Origin: Amycolatopsis sp. NBC_01488
GTDB lineage: Bacteria > Actinomycetota > Actinomycetes > Mycobacteriales > Pseudonocardiaceae
Direction: 5' to 3'
Assembly (NCBI RefSeq): GCF_036227105.1
Contig: NZ_CP109434.1
Span: forward strand, 253,001 to 317,000
DNA length: 64,000 nucleotides
Of the stretch, positions 16,159 to 24,295 are shown piece by piece. A model generated the notes under the pieces. It worked only from the letters and a program-made list of their open reading frames with translations. It had not been told where the DNA came from and searched no databases. Position numbers and translations under genes: made by a program. Numbering within the stretch: the first letter of the stretch is position 1; every line of letters starts with the position of its first letter.

Positions 16159-17384
16159 GGGCGCACCGGTTTCACGAGGGCGGCGGCGAGGGCGGCGACG
16201 GCCAGGCAGGCCGCGGCGGCGAGCACCGCGGGCCGCAGGTCCCACAGCGTCCAGGCCAGTCCGAAGAGGACGGACGAGAGCATCCGGGCGGCGGCCTGCC
16301 CGGTCTGCACGACGGCCATCCCGGTGGCACGGAGCGCACGCGGGATGAGCGGGCCGGCGGCGGCCATGAGGACGCCGTCGGTCGCCGCGTAGAACACACC
16401 GTGCAGGCCGAGCGCGACGACGGCGAGCGCCGTGGCGGCCGGGCCGCAGAGGAGCACCAGTGCCAGGCACTGCGCGACGTGGCCGCCGAGGAACACCGGC
16501 CAGCGGCCGACGCGGTCGGCGAGCTTGCCGAGCGGCACGGCCAGCACGAGGTAGACCCCGGCCGTGCCCAGCGGCAGCAGCGGGAAGAACGTCGCCGCGA
16601 TCTCCCAGCGCCGCTGCAGGACGAGGTAGACGAACGAGTCGCCGACCGTGACCAGGCCCAGCTGTGCCGCCCAGAGCGTCACGCGCCGGAAGTCGCTCCG
16701 CTTGAGGAGGTTTGCCGCCGTTCGCAGCGATACCGCGGCGCGGTCGACGTGGCCGGGATGGTCCTCGACGAACAACGTCAGCAGCAGCACGGCGATCGCC
16801 GCGACGCAGAAGCTGGTGACGAACACGCTGGGGTAGCTGCCGAGGCTCAGCGCGAGCACCGCCATCGCGACCAGCGGGCCGAGGAACGCGCCGACGGTGT
16901 CGAGCGCGCGGTGCACGCCGAACGACCGGCCGAGCGCGTCCGGCGTGCTGCTGAGGGAAATCAGGGCGTCGCGCGGGGCGGTGCGCAGGCCCTTGCCGGT
17001 GCGGTCGGCGGCGAGGACGACGCCGATCGCCGCGACCGACGAGCCGGCCGCGACGAGGCCGAGCTTGCACACCGCGGACAAGCCGTACCCGAACCCGGCG
17101 ACGGCTTTGAGCCGCCGCCACCGGTCGGCGAGGTGCCCGCCGAGCACCCGCACGAGGGCGGTGGCGCCCGCGTAGAGCCCGTCGAGCAGCCCGAACTGCA
17201 GCGGGTTCAGGCCGAGGCCGAGCACCAGGTAGAGCGGGAGGACGGCGGTGACCATCTCCGCGGAGACGTCGGTGACCAGGCTGACCATCCCGAGCGCCAC
17301 CACGTTGGCGGACACCCGTTTCAGGGAGGGCTTCCGCTCGGTGCCGGCCGCCACGTCCGAGGTACGGCTTGCCGCGATGTACAT
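16155..17384 (-). CDS. MFS transporter
   Basis: This 409-residue major facilitator has about 12 hydrophobic segments. The cytoplasmic loop GGHLADRWRRLKAVAGFGYG after helix 2 is the MFS motif A (G-x-LADR-x-RR), and a second copy, LGKLADRVGRWPVFLGG, opens the C-terminal half. GLRTAPRDALIS resembles the UMF1/RtxA-like permease subgroup. The ATG at 17384 has GGAGGAG upstream. It overlaps the propeller gene, so they are co-transcribed. Substrate unknown. Confidence 0.8.
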   Translation of the reverse strand: MYIAASRTSDVAAGTERKPSLKRVSANVVALGMVSLVTDVSAEMVTAVLPLYLVLGLGLNPLQFGLLDGLYAGATALVRVLGGHLADRWRRLKAVAGFGYGLSAVCKLGLVAAGSSVAAIGVVLAADRTGKGLRTAPRDALISLSSTPDALGRSFGVHRALDTVGAFLGPLVAMAVLALSLGSYPSVFVTSFCVAAIAVLLLTLFVEDHPGHVDRAAVSLRTAANLLKRSDFRRVTLWAAQLGLVTVGDSFVYLVLQRRWEIAATFFPLLPLGTAGVYLVLAVPLGKLADRVGRWPVFLGGHVAQCLALVLLCGPAATALAVVALGLHGVFYAATDGVLMAAAGPLIPRALRATGMAVVQTGQAAARMLSSVLFGLAWTLWDLRPAVLAAAACLAVAALAAALVKPVRP

Positions 17385-17395
17385 GCCCGCTCCTC

Positions 17396-18988
17396 CTACC
17401 GGTGGCAGGTGTAGGCCGGGCTGCTGTCGAGGACCTTGCCGTCGACACCGATGAGCTGCGACTGGAACGAGGTGTCCGTCATCGACAGCTTCAGGACGCC
17501 GTAGGTCTTCAGCAGCTTGGCGGTCGTCGGGTGGGCCGGGCTCAGGTCGTAGAGGTCCGCGCCGCCGGAGCCGCCGACGATCTCGACCGGGCCGCCGGCG
17601 TCGGCCTTGCCGTCGGCGTTCTGCGGGACGAACCGCTCGTAGTCGTGGTCGTGGCCGTTGAGGACGAGGTCGACCTTGTTGCTGGTCATGATGTTCCACA
17701 GCTCGATGCTGTCCGGGTTGTCGCCGTGGTCGCCCGAGCTCCACCGCGGGTGGTGGTAGTAGGCGGCGACGCAGCCCTTCTTGTTGTTCGCCAGGTCCTG
17801 CTTGAGCCAGGCCAACTGCTCGCTCGGGCCGAACTCGTGGGTGACGAAGTCGTTGGAGTCCAGGGCGATGAAGTGCCAGTTGCCCATTTCCCAGCTGTAG
17901 TAGCGCTGGCCCTGGGGCTTGGCGATGGCGCCGAAGTAGGCGTCGTAGCCCGTGAACTTGCTGTAGGACTCGTGGTTGCCCGGGATCGGGTGCGTGATGT
18001 TCTTGAACTGGCCCCAGGTCTTGTCGTAGTAGTTCTTGAAGTCGGTCAGGGTGGGTTCGTCGTACTGGTTGTCGCCCATGGTGATCACGGCCGCGGGTTT
18101 CATGTTCTCGACGAGCTTCGCGGTCTTGGGGTGGATGCAGCTCGAGCTGCTCGCGGTGCACTTTTCGGCGATGTCGCCGGCGGCGGCGAGAACGAAGCCG
18201 GTCCCGCTGCCCGCCTGGGTCTGCACGGTGACCGGCGTGCTCGTGCCCGAGACGTTCCCGGCGGCGTCGCGCGCGCGGACGGCGTAGGAGTAGCCGGTGT
18301 CGGGCGTGAGGCCGTTGTCGGCGTACGACGGGGTCGCGCTGGTGGCGACGACGGTGCCGTCGCGCAGGATGTCGTACCCGGTGACGCCGACGTTGTCCGT
18401 GGCCGCGCTCCAGGTCAGAGCGGCGCTGGTGGCGGTGGTCGGGCCGGCGGTGAGGCCGGTCGGGACGGTCGGGGGCTGGGTGTCGCCGGAGGAGTCCGTG
18501 CTGCCGAAGACCTGCATCTCCCAGAAGGAGTAGCCGTAGCTCGTCGCGCGGGTGACGCCGACGAAGCGCACGTACCGCCCGTGGGCGTTCACGGTGAGGT
18601 CGTCGGTCTTGCCGTCACCGTTGTCGACGGCCGTGGCGGTGGTGAAGTTCGTGCCGTCGTCGGAGACCTCGATGCGGTACTTCTTGGCGTAGGCGGCTTC
18701 CCAGTCGAGCAGCACGCGGTGGATCGCGGCGGACTGGCCGAGGTCGATCCGCAGCCACTGCGGGTCGGCGCCTTCGACGCTGGCCCAGCGGGTGGTGGCA
18801 CTGCCGTCGACGGCCTTGGCACCGGCGTACGACGAGCTTTCGACGGTGGAGGTCGCGACCGGTTTCCCTTGGGAGAGCAGGACATCGGCCTGCGGCGTGC
18901 TGGCCGCGGCGATCGCCGAGGGCAGCAGGGCGATCGCCGCTATGACGGGCGTGAGGCGGGTGAATGTTCGTAGGCGGGTCAACGGCAC
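17396..18988 (-). CDS. Secreted metallophosphoesterase with discoidin and FN3 domains
   Basis: This 530-residue exported protein has a signal peptide (about residues 1-29) and an F5/8 type C (discoidin) carbohydrate-binding domain (about 40-165, AVDGSATTRWAS and WLRIDLGQ). An FN3 domain follows (about 170-258, PPTVPTGLTA...GYDILRDG). A calcineurin-like phosphoesterase domain comes last (about 265-530). Metal ligands are visible in GDIAEK, MGDNQYDE, IPGNHE, YYHHPRW and NGHDHDYERF. It likely hydrolyses phosphoesters or acts on wall or extracellular polymers. It sits 11 bp upstream of the MFS gene. A 19-bp palindrome lies 56 bp before its start. Confidence 0.85.
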   Translation of the reverse strand: MPLTRLRTFTRLTPVIAAIALLPSAIAAASTPQADVLLSQGKPVATSTVESSSYAGAKAVDGSATTRWASVEGADPQWLRIDLGQSAAIHRVLLDWEAAYAKKYRIEVSDDGTNFTTATAVDNGDGKTDDLTVNAHGRYVRFVGVTRATSYGYSFWEMQVFGSTDSSGDTQPPTVPTGLTAGPTTATSAALTWSAATDNVGVTGYDILRDGTVVATSATPSYADNGLTPDTGYSYAVRARDAAGNVSGTSTPVTVQTQAGSGTGFVLAAAGDIAEKCTASSSSCIHPKTAKLVENMKPAAVITMGDNQYDEPTLTDFKNYYDKTWGQFKNITHPIPGNHESYSKFTGYDAYFGAIAKPQGQRYYSWEMGNWHFIALDSNDFVTHEFGPSEQLAWLKQDLANNKKGCVAAYYHHPRWSSGDHGDNPDSIELWNIMTSNKVDLVLNGHDHDYERFVPQNADGKADAGGPVEIVGGSGGADLYDLSPAHPTTAKLLKTYGVLKLSMTDTSFQSQLIGVDGKVLDSSPAYTCHR

Positions 18989-19043
18989 GTCGCGCTCCTT
19001 CTGGGCCTGGCGGTGGCTGGTGGGCTGCGGCGTCGGACGAACT

Positions 19044-19062
19044 GTTAGGAAAGTTTCCTAAC
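19044..19062. promoter_or_regulatory. 19-bp palindrome, probable operator
   Basis: GTTAGGAAAGTTTCCTAAC is two 9-bp inverted arms around one central base, 56 bp upstream of the metallophosphoesterase ATG. Its AT-rich sequence stands out from the surroundings. The regulator is not identifiable from this window; a sugar-responsive repressor (ROK or LacI type) would suit a secreted carbohydrate-binding enzyme. Confidence 0.6.
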
Positions 19063-19094
19063 TAAGCGCACTGTATCGGTGACCGGTTTCGACT

Positions 19095-19112
19095 GACAAG
19101 ACGTGTCTTGTC
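19095..19112. repeat. Inverted repeat GACAAGAC-GT-GTCTTGTC
   Basis: Two perfect 8-bp arms at 19095-19102 and 19105-19112 are separated by 2 nt. Further imperfect pairing of GACCGGTTTC (19081) with GAATCGGTC (19116) could extend it. It may end transcripts of the flavin monooxygenase gene, whose stop is at 19397, or be a second operator. Confidence 0.4.
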
Positions 19113-19396
19113 GTTGAATCGGTCAAGAGGGTGAGTTTGGGCGGATTTCCGCTGGTCAAGGCGGCTCCCGATGATCGGTACACCGGTCCGGCCTCCGGGA
19201 TCGGCGCCACAGAGCCCCGACCTTTTCGGGTTTTGTCGGTGCCCTCCGCTAGCGTGGGAACCGGGGGCAGCGCCCATCGCTCGCGTGCACTTTCCCTTGG
19301 CTCACAAGGAAAAGCGCACCCGGTTCCGCCGCCGAGGTTCACCCGATTCAGCGATGATCTTCGCACATTTGTTCGGGTACCTTCGGGTGCATGACC

Positions 19397-20464
19397 TCAG
19401 TCGTCCGAACTCAGCAGCCTCTTGATCTCGGTGACCGCGGCGCGCCCCGCCCGGTTCGCCCCGACCGTGCTCGCCGAAGGCCCGTACCCCACCAGGTGCA
19501 GCCGCGGCTCTCGCACCACGCGCGTGCCGTCCATCCGGATCCCGCCCCCGGGTTCGCGCACGTGCAGCGGTGCGAGGTGGTCGATCGCCGCGCGGAACCC
19601 CGTCGCCCAGAGGATGACGTCGGCGTCGAACCTCGAGCCGTCCGCCCAGGCGATGCCTTCGGGCGTGATGCGCTCGAACATCGGCCGCCGCGCGAGGATT
19701 CCGGCGGCGCGCGCGGCCCGCACCTCCGGCGTCACGGCGAGGTCGGTCACGCTCACGACGCTTTCGGGAGGCAATCCGGCGCGCACGCGTTCGTCGACCT
19801 TCGCGACGGCGTCGCGTCCCCAGTTCTCGCTGAACGGCTCGTCGCGCCACACGGGCGGGCGCCGGGTCACCCACGCGGTCGCCCGGGCGAGCGGGCCGAA
19901 CTCCATGAGTAGCTGAACGGCGGAAGCGCCGCCCCCGACCACGACGACCCGCTGACCGCGGAACTCCCCGGGACCGGTGTAGTCGGCCGTGTGCAACTGC
20001 CGTCCGGCGAAGGCGTTCTGCCCGGGGTACCGCGGCCAGAACGGCCGGTCCCAGGTACCGGTAGCACTGATCACGGCCCGGGCGGCCCACGTTTCGGCCG
20101 GGCTCGCCACCACCAGCCGCTCCCCCGCCCGCGTCACGGACTGGACGTCGACGGGCCGGAAGACCGGGAGGTCATAAACGCTTTCAAACCGCGCGAAGTA
20201 TTCGGAGACGACTTCGGAGGCGGGACGCGTCACGTCCGGAGTACCGAAGGCCATGCCGGGCAGGTCGTAGATCCCGTGCACCTTGCCGAGCACAAGGGAG
20301 GGCCACCGATACTGCCAGGCACCCCCGGCCCGCTTCCCGTGGTCGAGCACGACAAAGCCACGGCCATTGGCGAACCCGGCCCGGCGAAGATGATAGGCGG
20401 CCGACAGCCCCGCCTGCCCCGCCCCGATCACCACCACGTCGGTCTCGTGATCCGCACCGCTCAT
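19397..20464 (-). CDS. Flavin-dependent monooxygenase-like NAD(P)/FAD oxidoreductase
   Basis: This 355-residue enzyme has two dinucleotide-binding motifs, VVVIGAGQAGLSAAYHLRR at the start (FAD) and VVVVGGGASAVQLLMEF near residue 160 (NADPH). FMO/Baeyer-Villiger-type features also appear (WQYRWPSL, ISATGTWDRPFWPRYPG, VILWATGFR). It probably oxygenates a small organic substrate; a disulfide-reductase-like or siderophore role is possible. The ATG at 20464 (MSGADHE) is chosen because the glycine-rich strand follows directly. A TTG 21 bp upstream is possible. It is monocistronic. Substrate unknown. Confidence 0.72.
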   Translation of the reverse strand: MSGADHETDVVVIGAGQAGLSAAYHLRRAGFANGRGFVVLDHGKRAGGAWQYRWPSLVLGKVHGIYDLPGMAFGTPDVTRPASEVVSEYFARFESVYDLPVFRPVDVQSVTRAGERLVVASPAETWAARAVISATGTWDRPFWPRYPGQNAFAGRQLHTADYTGPGEFRGQRVVVVGGGASAVQLLMEFGPLARATAWVTRRPPVWRDEPFSENWGRDAVAKVDERVRAGLPPESVVSVTDLAVTPEVRAARAAGILARRPMFERITPEGIAWADGSRFDADVILWATGFRAAIDHLAPLHVREPGGGIRMDGTRVVREPRLHLVGYGPSASTVGANRAGRAAVTEIKRLLSSDD

Positions 20465-20760
20465 GTGTGGTGCAACGGCTGACAAGCGACGGTATTTCGC
20501 GCCCTACATCACACGACGCCAGGGCCGCGCATCCAGCAGGGCCTCACCACGTGGCTGCGATCAGCCACGCCTCGACGCTGCCTCGCAAGTTCAACCGGCG
20601 ACCCCACCCCGACCCAGCTTCGTGCGGCGCCAGCTCGGAATGTTCGCCCAGCCTCAATCGAACCCACCTCACTGCCCCCCGACCCACCGACCCGACTACC
20701 CGCGCCCACCGCGGCCAGCTCCCAGGAGCGAAGCCGCTCAACCCAGCCGCCGACCCCTGC

Positions 20761-22038
20761 TCACACGGCAACGCGGTTACGCCCAGCCTCCTTGGCCCGG
20801 TACAACGCCGCGTCCGCCGAACGAAGCACGTCGTCCAGTGTCGGGCCTGCGCCTGGGTGGCTGGCCACCCCGATCGACACCGACAGCCCGCTCACGCGGA
20901 CCGTTCCCGTGCCCGTCGAGATCACCACGTTCAGCTCCCCCACCGCGACCCGCACGCGTTCGGCGATGCCGAGCACGTCGGCGCGGCCGATGCCCGGCAG
21001 CAGCACCACGAACTCCTCGCCCCCGAAGCGGCCGACGGTGTCGCCCTGCCGCACCGAGCTGGAAATCGCGACCGCCACCGCGGCCAGCACGTCGTCGCCG
21101 GTGAGGTGGCCGTACGTGTCGTTGATGCGCTTGAAGTGGTCGAGGTCGATCATCAGCACCGCGAACCCGCCGCCGGCCGGGCCGCGGCGCTGGGCGCGGG
21201 TGTGCTCGCGGACCGCCGACTCGTGCCAGCCGGCTGTGTTGAGCAACCCCGTCTTCTCGTCGGTGACGGCCGCGACCTGCAGTTGCTGCTTCAACAGCAG
21301 ATAGCGGTGCAGCAGCAACAACGGCGCGACGACGAACACCACCAGCACCGGCTGCTCGGCCAGCGCGAGCGCGGCGAGGCCACCAAGGCAGAGGGTCGCC
21401 AGCTCGAAAGCGTTGTCCTCCCACGTGCCGATCAGGTCGGCCGCCGAGCGCTGGCTCGTGTACAGGTAGATCCCGGCGGCGACCAGGCCGATGTTCACCA
21501 GCTCGAACACCGCCGCGGCCAGGCAGAGCGCGAACAGCCCCCGCGCCGTCTGCAACGGCGTCCCGTGCAACCCGAAGAGCGCGAGAACGGACGAAGCAGC
21601 GAAGCACGAGAGCATCGCCCAGGCCGTACTGGCGACGAAGCGGTGCGCGGGCCGCGTACGGACCTGACGCCATACGCGCACCCACAAGTGCGTGTAGAGC
21701 ACAACAGCCAGCAGTGCCACCCACGCCGGCGGCAGCAGGACGACGCCGGCGAGGTACCAGACCGACGTGACGTTGATGTGCGTCTGCCCGCTCATCCACC
21801 GCCGCAGCCGCTCGATGCGGCGCGACATCTCGGCCTGGGCCACGCCGAGCCCGACCAGCACCGCGAACCAGACCGGCCGGACGGCCCCGCCGAACCCGGT
21901 GACCAGCGCGGTCCCCGTCGCCACGACGGCGACCAGCTCACAGCCCAGCGCGTAGGTGATCCAGCGGGTCTTCGCCCCGGCCCACATCTCCCACCGCGCG
22001 GGCCAGCCCGGCCAGGTGGAAAGCGCTTCCCGGCGCAC
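20761..22038 (-). CDS. Membrane GGDEF-domain diguanylate cyclase
   Basis: This protein of about 425 residues has 6-8 N-terminal hydrophobic helices and a C-terminal GGDEF domain. RFGGEEFVVLLPG carries the active GGEEF motif, and LMIDLDHFKRINDTYGHLTGDDVL is the conserved metal/nucleotide region. It likely makes cyclic di-GMP in response to a membrane signal. No EAL domain is present. The start is uncertain: GTG 22038 is proposed because a 26-bp palindrome lies 4 bp upstream and the sequence before it is not family-like. ATG 21987 is an alternative. An RxxD inhibitory site is not evident. Confidence 0.8.
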   Translation of the reverse strand: MRREALSTWPGWPARWEMWAGAKTRWITYALGCELVAVVATGTALVTGFGGAVRPVWFAVLVGLGVAQAEMSRRIERLRRWMSGQTHINVTSVWYLAGVVLLPPAWVALLAVVLYTHLWVRVWRQVRTRPAHRFVASTAWAMLSCFAASSVLALFGLHGTPLQTARGLFALCLAAAVFELVNIGLVAAGIYLYTSQRSAADLIGTWEDNAFELATLCLGGLAALALAEQPVLVVFVVAPLLLLHRYLLLKQQLQVAAVTDEKTGLLNTAGWHESAVREHTRAQRRGPAGGGFAVLMIDLDHFKRINDTYGHLTGDDVLAAVAVAISSSVRQGDTVGRFGGEEFVVLLPGIGRADVLGIAERVRVAVGELNVVISTGTGTVRVSGLSVSIGVASHPGAGPTLDDVLRSADAALYRAKEAGRNRVAV

Positions 22039-22041
22039 GGC

Positions 22042-22067
22042 GGCCTCGGCTCTCAAGAGCCGAGGCC
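22042..22067. promoter_or_regulatory. 26-bp perfect palindrome at the GGDEF gene start
   Basis: GGCCTCGGCTCT at 22042-22053 and AGAGCCGAGGCC at 22056-22067 are perfect 12-bp arms around CA. It overlaps the expected ribosome-site region of the GGDEF gene. It could be an operator or an mRNA hairpin hiding the start. If the gene started further upstream it would be coding. Confidence 0.5.
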
Positions 22068-22446
22068 ACGGCAGTGACGGACCGGCATCGTGACGTACCC
22101 CTTGCGCGAAGTTCGGCCGACCAGGTAGCCCAGCGTAGCCGTTCCGACGACGCGCGTCGCCAGTCCGGGCGAATTGCGGGCAACGTACCTGCCCGAACAC
22201 CCGCGCAGGGTAGATTCGCCCAGCTCAGCGGCTCCCGAGCGGATCATCGCCCCGGGAACACCGCCGCGAGAACGCCGAAGTGGGAATCCCACCCCCGCGA
22301 TCCCGGACGCAGCGAAGTGCGCCTGCCACGACCTGCGCGGGGATCCAGCGGTCGAACCCGACGAAAGCACCGCGCGACGCGGGGCTGCCGCACGGGAGGC
22401 ACAGACCGCCGACCAACTCGGGGACGGTCAGGAGCGCAACGCGATC

Positions 22447-22538
22447 CATCCCTGCGAGCCGGCGAAAGCCGGAGCGCGCCGGTCTGCCTCACCATCCGTG
22501 CGAGTCGGCGAAAGCCGCAGCGGGGCGGTTTTCCTCAA
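22447..22538. repeat. Two tandem 46-bp repeats, each with a GAAA-loop hairpin
   Basis: Copy 1 (22447-22492) and copy 2 (22493-22538) are 38/46 identical. Each carries an inverted repeat with a GAAA tetraloop: CCGGC-GAAA-GCCGG in copy 1 and CGGC-GAAA-GCCG in copy 2. They look like a REP-type extragenic element rather than coding sequence. Confidence 0.6.
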
Positions 22539-22608
22539 CACCCACCGCACTCCAGCGGGCGGCATCACGTTGCACAGCGCGCAACAACGCCGTCCGGCGT
22601 CGGCAGTG

Positions 22609-23355
22609 CTACTTCCGCAGCGCCCGGATGATCGCCACCAGCCCGACCACCGCCGCGATGCCCACCAGGACCGGAGCCACCCGCTTCAGCACCGACTGCC
22701 CCGCGTAATCGAGCAAGTCGATCGCTTCCGTCTCGGGCGCCGCCGGGACGCTGTGGAGCTGGGGACGCTCCGCCGCGGGCTTCGGGTCCGTGTTGATCTC
22801 CGCCGTCGTCGGAGCCGGCTTCACCGCCGGAGCCGGCTTGGCCACCGGCTCCGTGGTCGCCGTCGGCTCGGGCGTCGGAGTCGCTGCCACCGGCGCGGGC
22901 GCCGGCGAAGCCGCGGGGGCCAGCTTGCCCGACAGGCAGCCCGCGAACGTGTCCAGGATCTTGCCGCCGACCTCGCTGATCAATCCGCGGCCGAACTGGG
23001 CCGGCTTGCCCGTGATCGACAGGTCCGTCGCCACCGCGCCGTGGGTTCCGCCGTCGGCCTCGGTCAGCGTCAGCGTCACCGTCGCCGCCGCCGTGCCCGC
23101 TCCTCGCGAATCCTTGCCCGATGCCTTGATCGTGACCTTGTGCGCGGTGTCGTCCTTCTCGAGGAACTCGCCGTTTCCCTTGTACAGCAACGAGATCGGT
23201 CCGAGCTTGACCTTCACCGTTCCGCTGAACCGGTCCCCTTCGACCTTCGTCAGGGTGGCCCCCGGCATGCACGGGGCGACGCGCTCGGGGTCGACGACCG
23301 CTTGCCAGACCTCGCCGATCGGAGCCGGGACGGTGAATTCGTGGTCGAGCCGCAC
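22609..23355 (-). CDS. coxG: CoxG-like SRPBCC protein with C-terminal membrane anchor
   Basis: This 248-residue protein has an N-terminal SRPBCC/START-like domain of the CO dehydrogenase subunit G family (MRLDHEFTVPAPIGEVWQAV, CMPGATLTKVEGDRFSGTVK, about residues 1-145). A Pro/Ala/Thr-rich linker follows (about 146-215). A single transmembrane helix lies near the end (VAPVLVGIAAVVGLVAIIRA), with a basic tail. CoxG proteins are thought to recruit the molybdoenzyme to the membrane, and the tail anchor fits. It follows coxM after an 85-bp gap, so it may be co-transcribed. Confidence 0.85.
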   Translation of the reverse strand: MRLDHEFTVPAPIGEVWQAVVDPERVAPCMPGATLTKVEGDRFSGTVKVKLGPISLLYKGNGEFLEKDDTAHKVTIKASGKDSRGAGTAAATVTLTLTEADGGTHGAVATDLSITGKPAQFGRGLISEVGGKILDTFAGCLSGKLAPAASPAPAPVAATPTPEPTATTEPVAKPAPAVKPAPTTAEINTDPKPAAERPQLHSVPAAPETEAIDLLDYAGQSVLKRVAPVLVGIAAVVGLVAIIRALRK

Positions 23356-23440
23356 GGGCCGACCTCCTTCCTGAAGACGGACGGGTCCGGTCCCACCCTA
23401 GCCGCCGCCGGAGCGGCGGCCAGGGGGACGAACCAGTGCG

Positions 23441-24295
23441 TCAGGCGCCGGCCGCCGCCGCGATCGCCCGGCCCGTCAGCACCTGGGCCAGGTGACGGCG
23501 GTATTCGACGTCGGCGTTGCTGTCGACCGGCGGATTCGTGCCCTCCGCCGCGTGCGAAGCCGCCGCGGCGATCGAGTCGGCCGAGGCCTGGACCCCGACC
23601 AGCGCCGCTTCGACACCAGACGCCCGCACCGGGGTCGAGCCCATGTTCGTCAGCGCGACGCGGGCCTCCTCGATGACCCCCGCTTCGGTGCGAACGGTGA
23701 CCGCGACCGCGACCATCGACCACGCCTGGGCGACCCGGTTGAACTTCTCGTAGTGCGCCCGCCACCCGGTGTGCTTGGGCACGCGGACTTCGACCAGCAG
23801 CTCGTCCGCGGCCAGCGCCGTGGTGAACAGGTCCTGGAAGAATTCCGCGGCCGGCACCGTCCGGCGGCCGGACGGCCCGGCCACCACCAGCGAAGCCTCC
23901 AGGGCCAGCACCGGCGCGAGGAGGTCACCGGCCGGGTCGGCGTGCGCGATCGCGCCGCCGAGCGTGCCGCGGTGGCGGATCTGCGGGTCGGCGACCGTGT
24001 CCGTCGCCTCCTTGAGCAGCGCCGCGTGCTCGGCCACCAGCGCGTCCCGCTGGACGTCGTAATGCGTGGTCATCGCACCGATGACCAGCTCGTCGCCGTC
24101 CTCGCGCACGCCGCGCAGTTCCGCGACGCGCCCGAGGTCGACCAGCGTCGTCGGCGCGGCGAGGCGCATCCGCAGCACCGGCAGCAGGCTCTGCCCGCCC
24201 GCGATGACCTTGGCGTCCTCGCCCGCCGACACCAGCGCCTGCACCGCTTCGTCCACTGTGGACGGACGGACGTAGTCGAAGGAAGCCGGGATCAC
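23441..24295 (-). CDS. coxM: CO dehydrogenase-type medium subunit (FAD-binding)
   Basis: This 284-residue FAD subunit of a xanthine-oxidase-family hydroxylase has the N-terminal FAD motif AKVIAGGQSLLPVLRMRLA at about residues 31-49. TLGGAIAHADPAGDL near residue 112 holds the second flavin contact. It passes electrons from the FeS subunit to the acceptor. The start overlaps the coxL stop by 4 bp. Length and motifs are normal for CoxM. Confidence 0.9.
   Translation of the reverse strand: MIPASFDYVRPSTVDEAVQALVSAGEDAKVIAGGQSLLPVLRMRLAAPTTLVDLGRVAELRGVREDGDELVIGAMTTHYDVQRDALVAEHAALLKEATDTVADPQIRHRGTLGGAIAHADPAGDLLAPVLALEASLVVAGPSGRRTVPAAEFFQDLFTTALAADELLVEVRVPKHTGWRAHYEKFNRVAQAWSMVAVAVTVRTEAGVIEEARVALTNMGSTPVRASGVEAALVGVQASADSIAAAASHAAEGTNPPVDSNADVEYRRHLAQVLTGRAIAAAAGA

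Larger units (their letters stand above)
18989..19396. other. Intergenic region upstream of the metallophosphoesterase
   Basis: This is 408 bp with no convincing gene. It holds the GTTAGGAAA palindrome at 19044-19062 (probable operator) and a longer hairpin centred on GACAAGAC/GTCTTGTC at 19095-19112. A CCCGA...TCGGG hairpin followed by TTTTG lies near 19217-19235. Base composition is more AT-rich than the neighbouring genes. Confidence 0.55.
22039..22608. other. 570-bp gene-free region with palindrome and tandem repeats
   Basis: I see no gene here. Reading frames exist on both strands, but their translations are Arg/Pro/Gly-rich with no known motif, and their codon positions lack the usual GC bias. 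The region contains the 26-bp palindrome at its left end and two 46-bp tandem repeats at 22447-22538. Confidence 0.55.

Noticed and set aside
20465..20760. A gene in the 296-bp gap between the monooxygenase and GGDEF genes
   Set aside because: Frames are Pro/Arg/Ser-rich with no start site or similarity. I see nothing else there.
22039..22608. CRISPR array at the tandem repeats
   Set aside because: There are only two directly abutting copies with no spacers and no cas genes.
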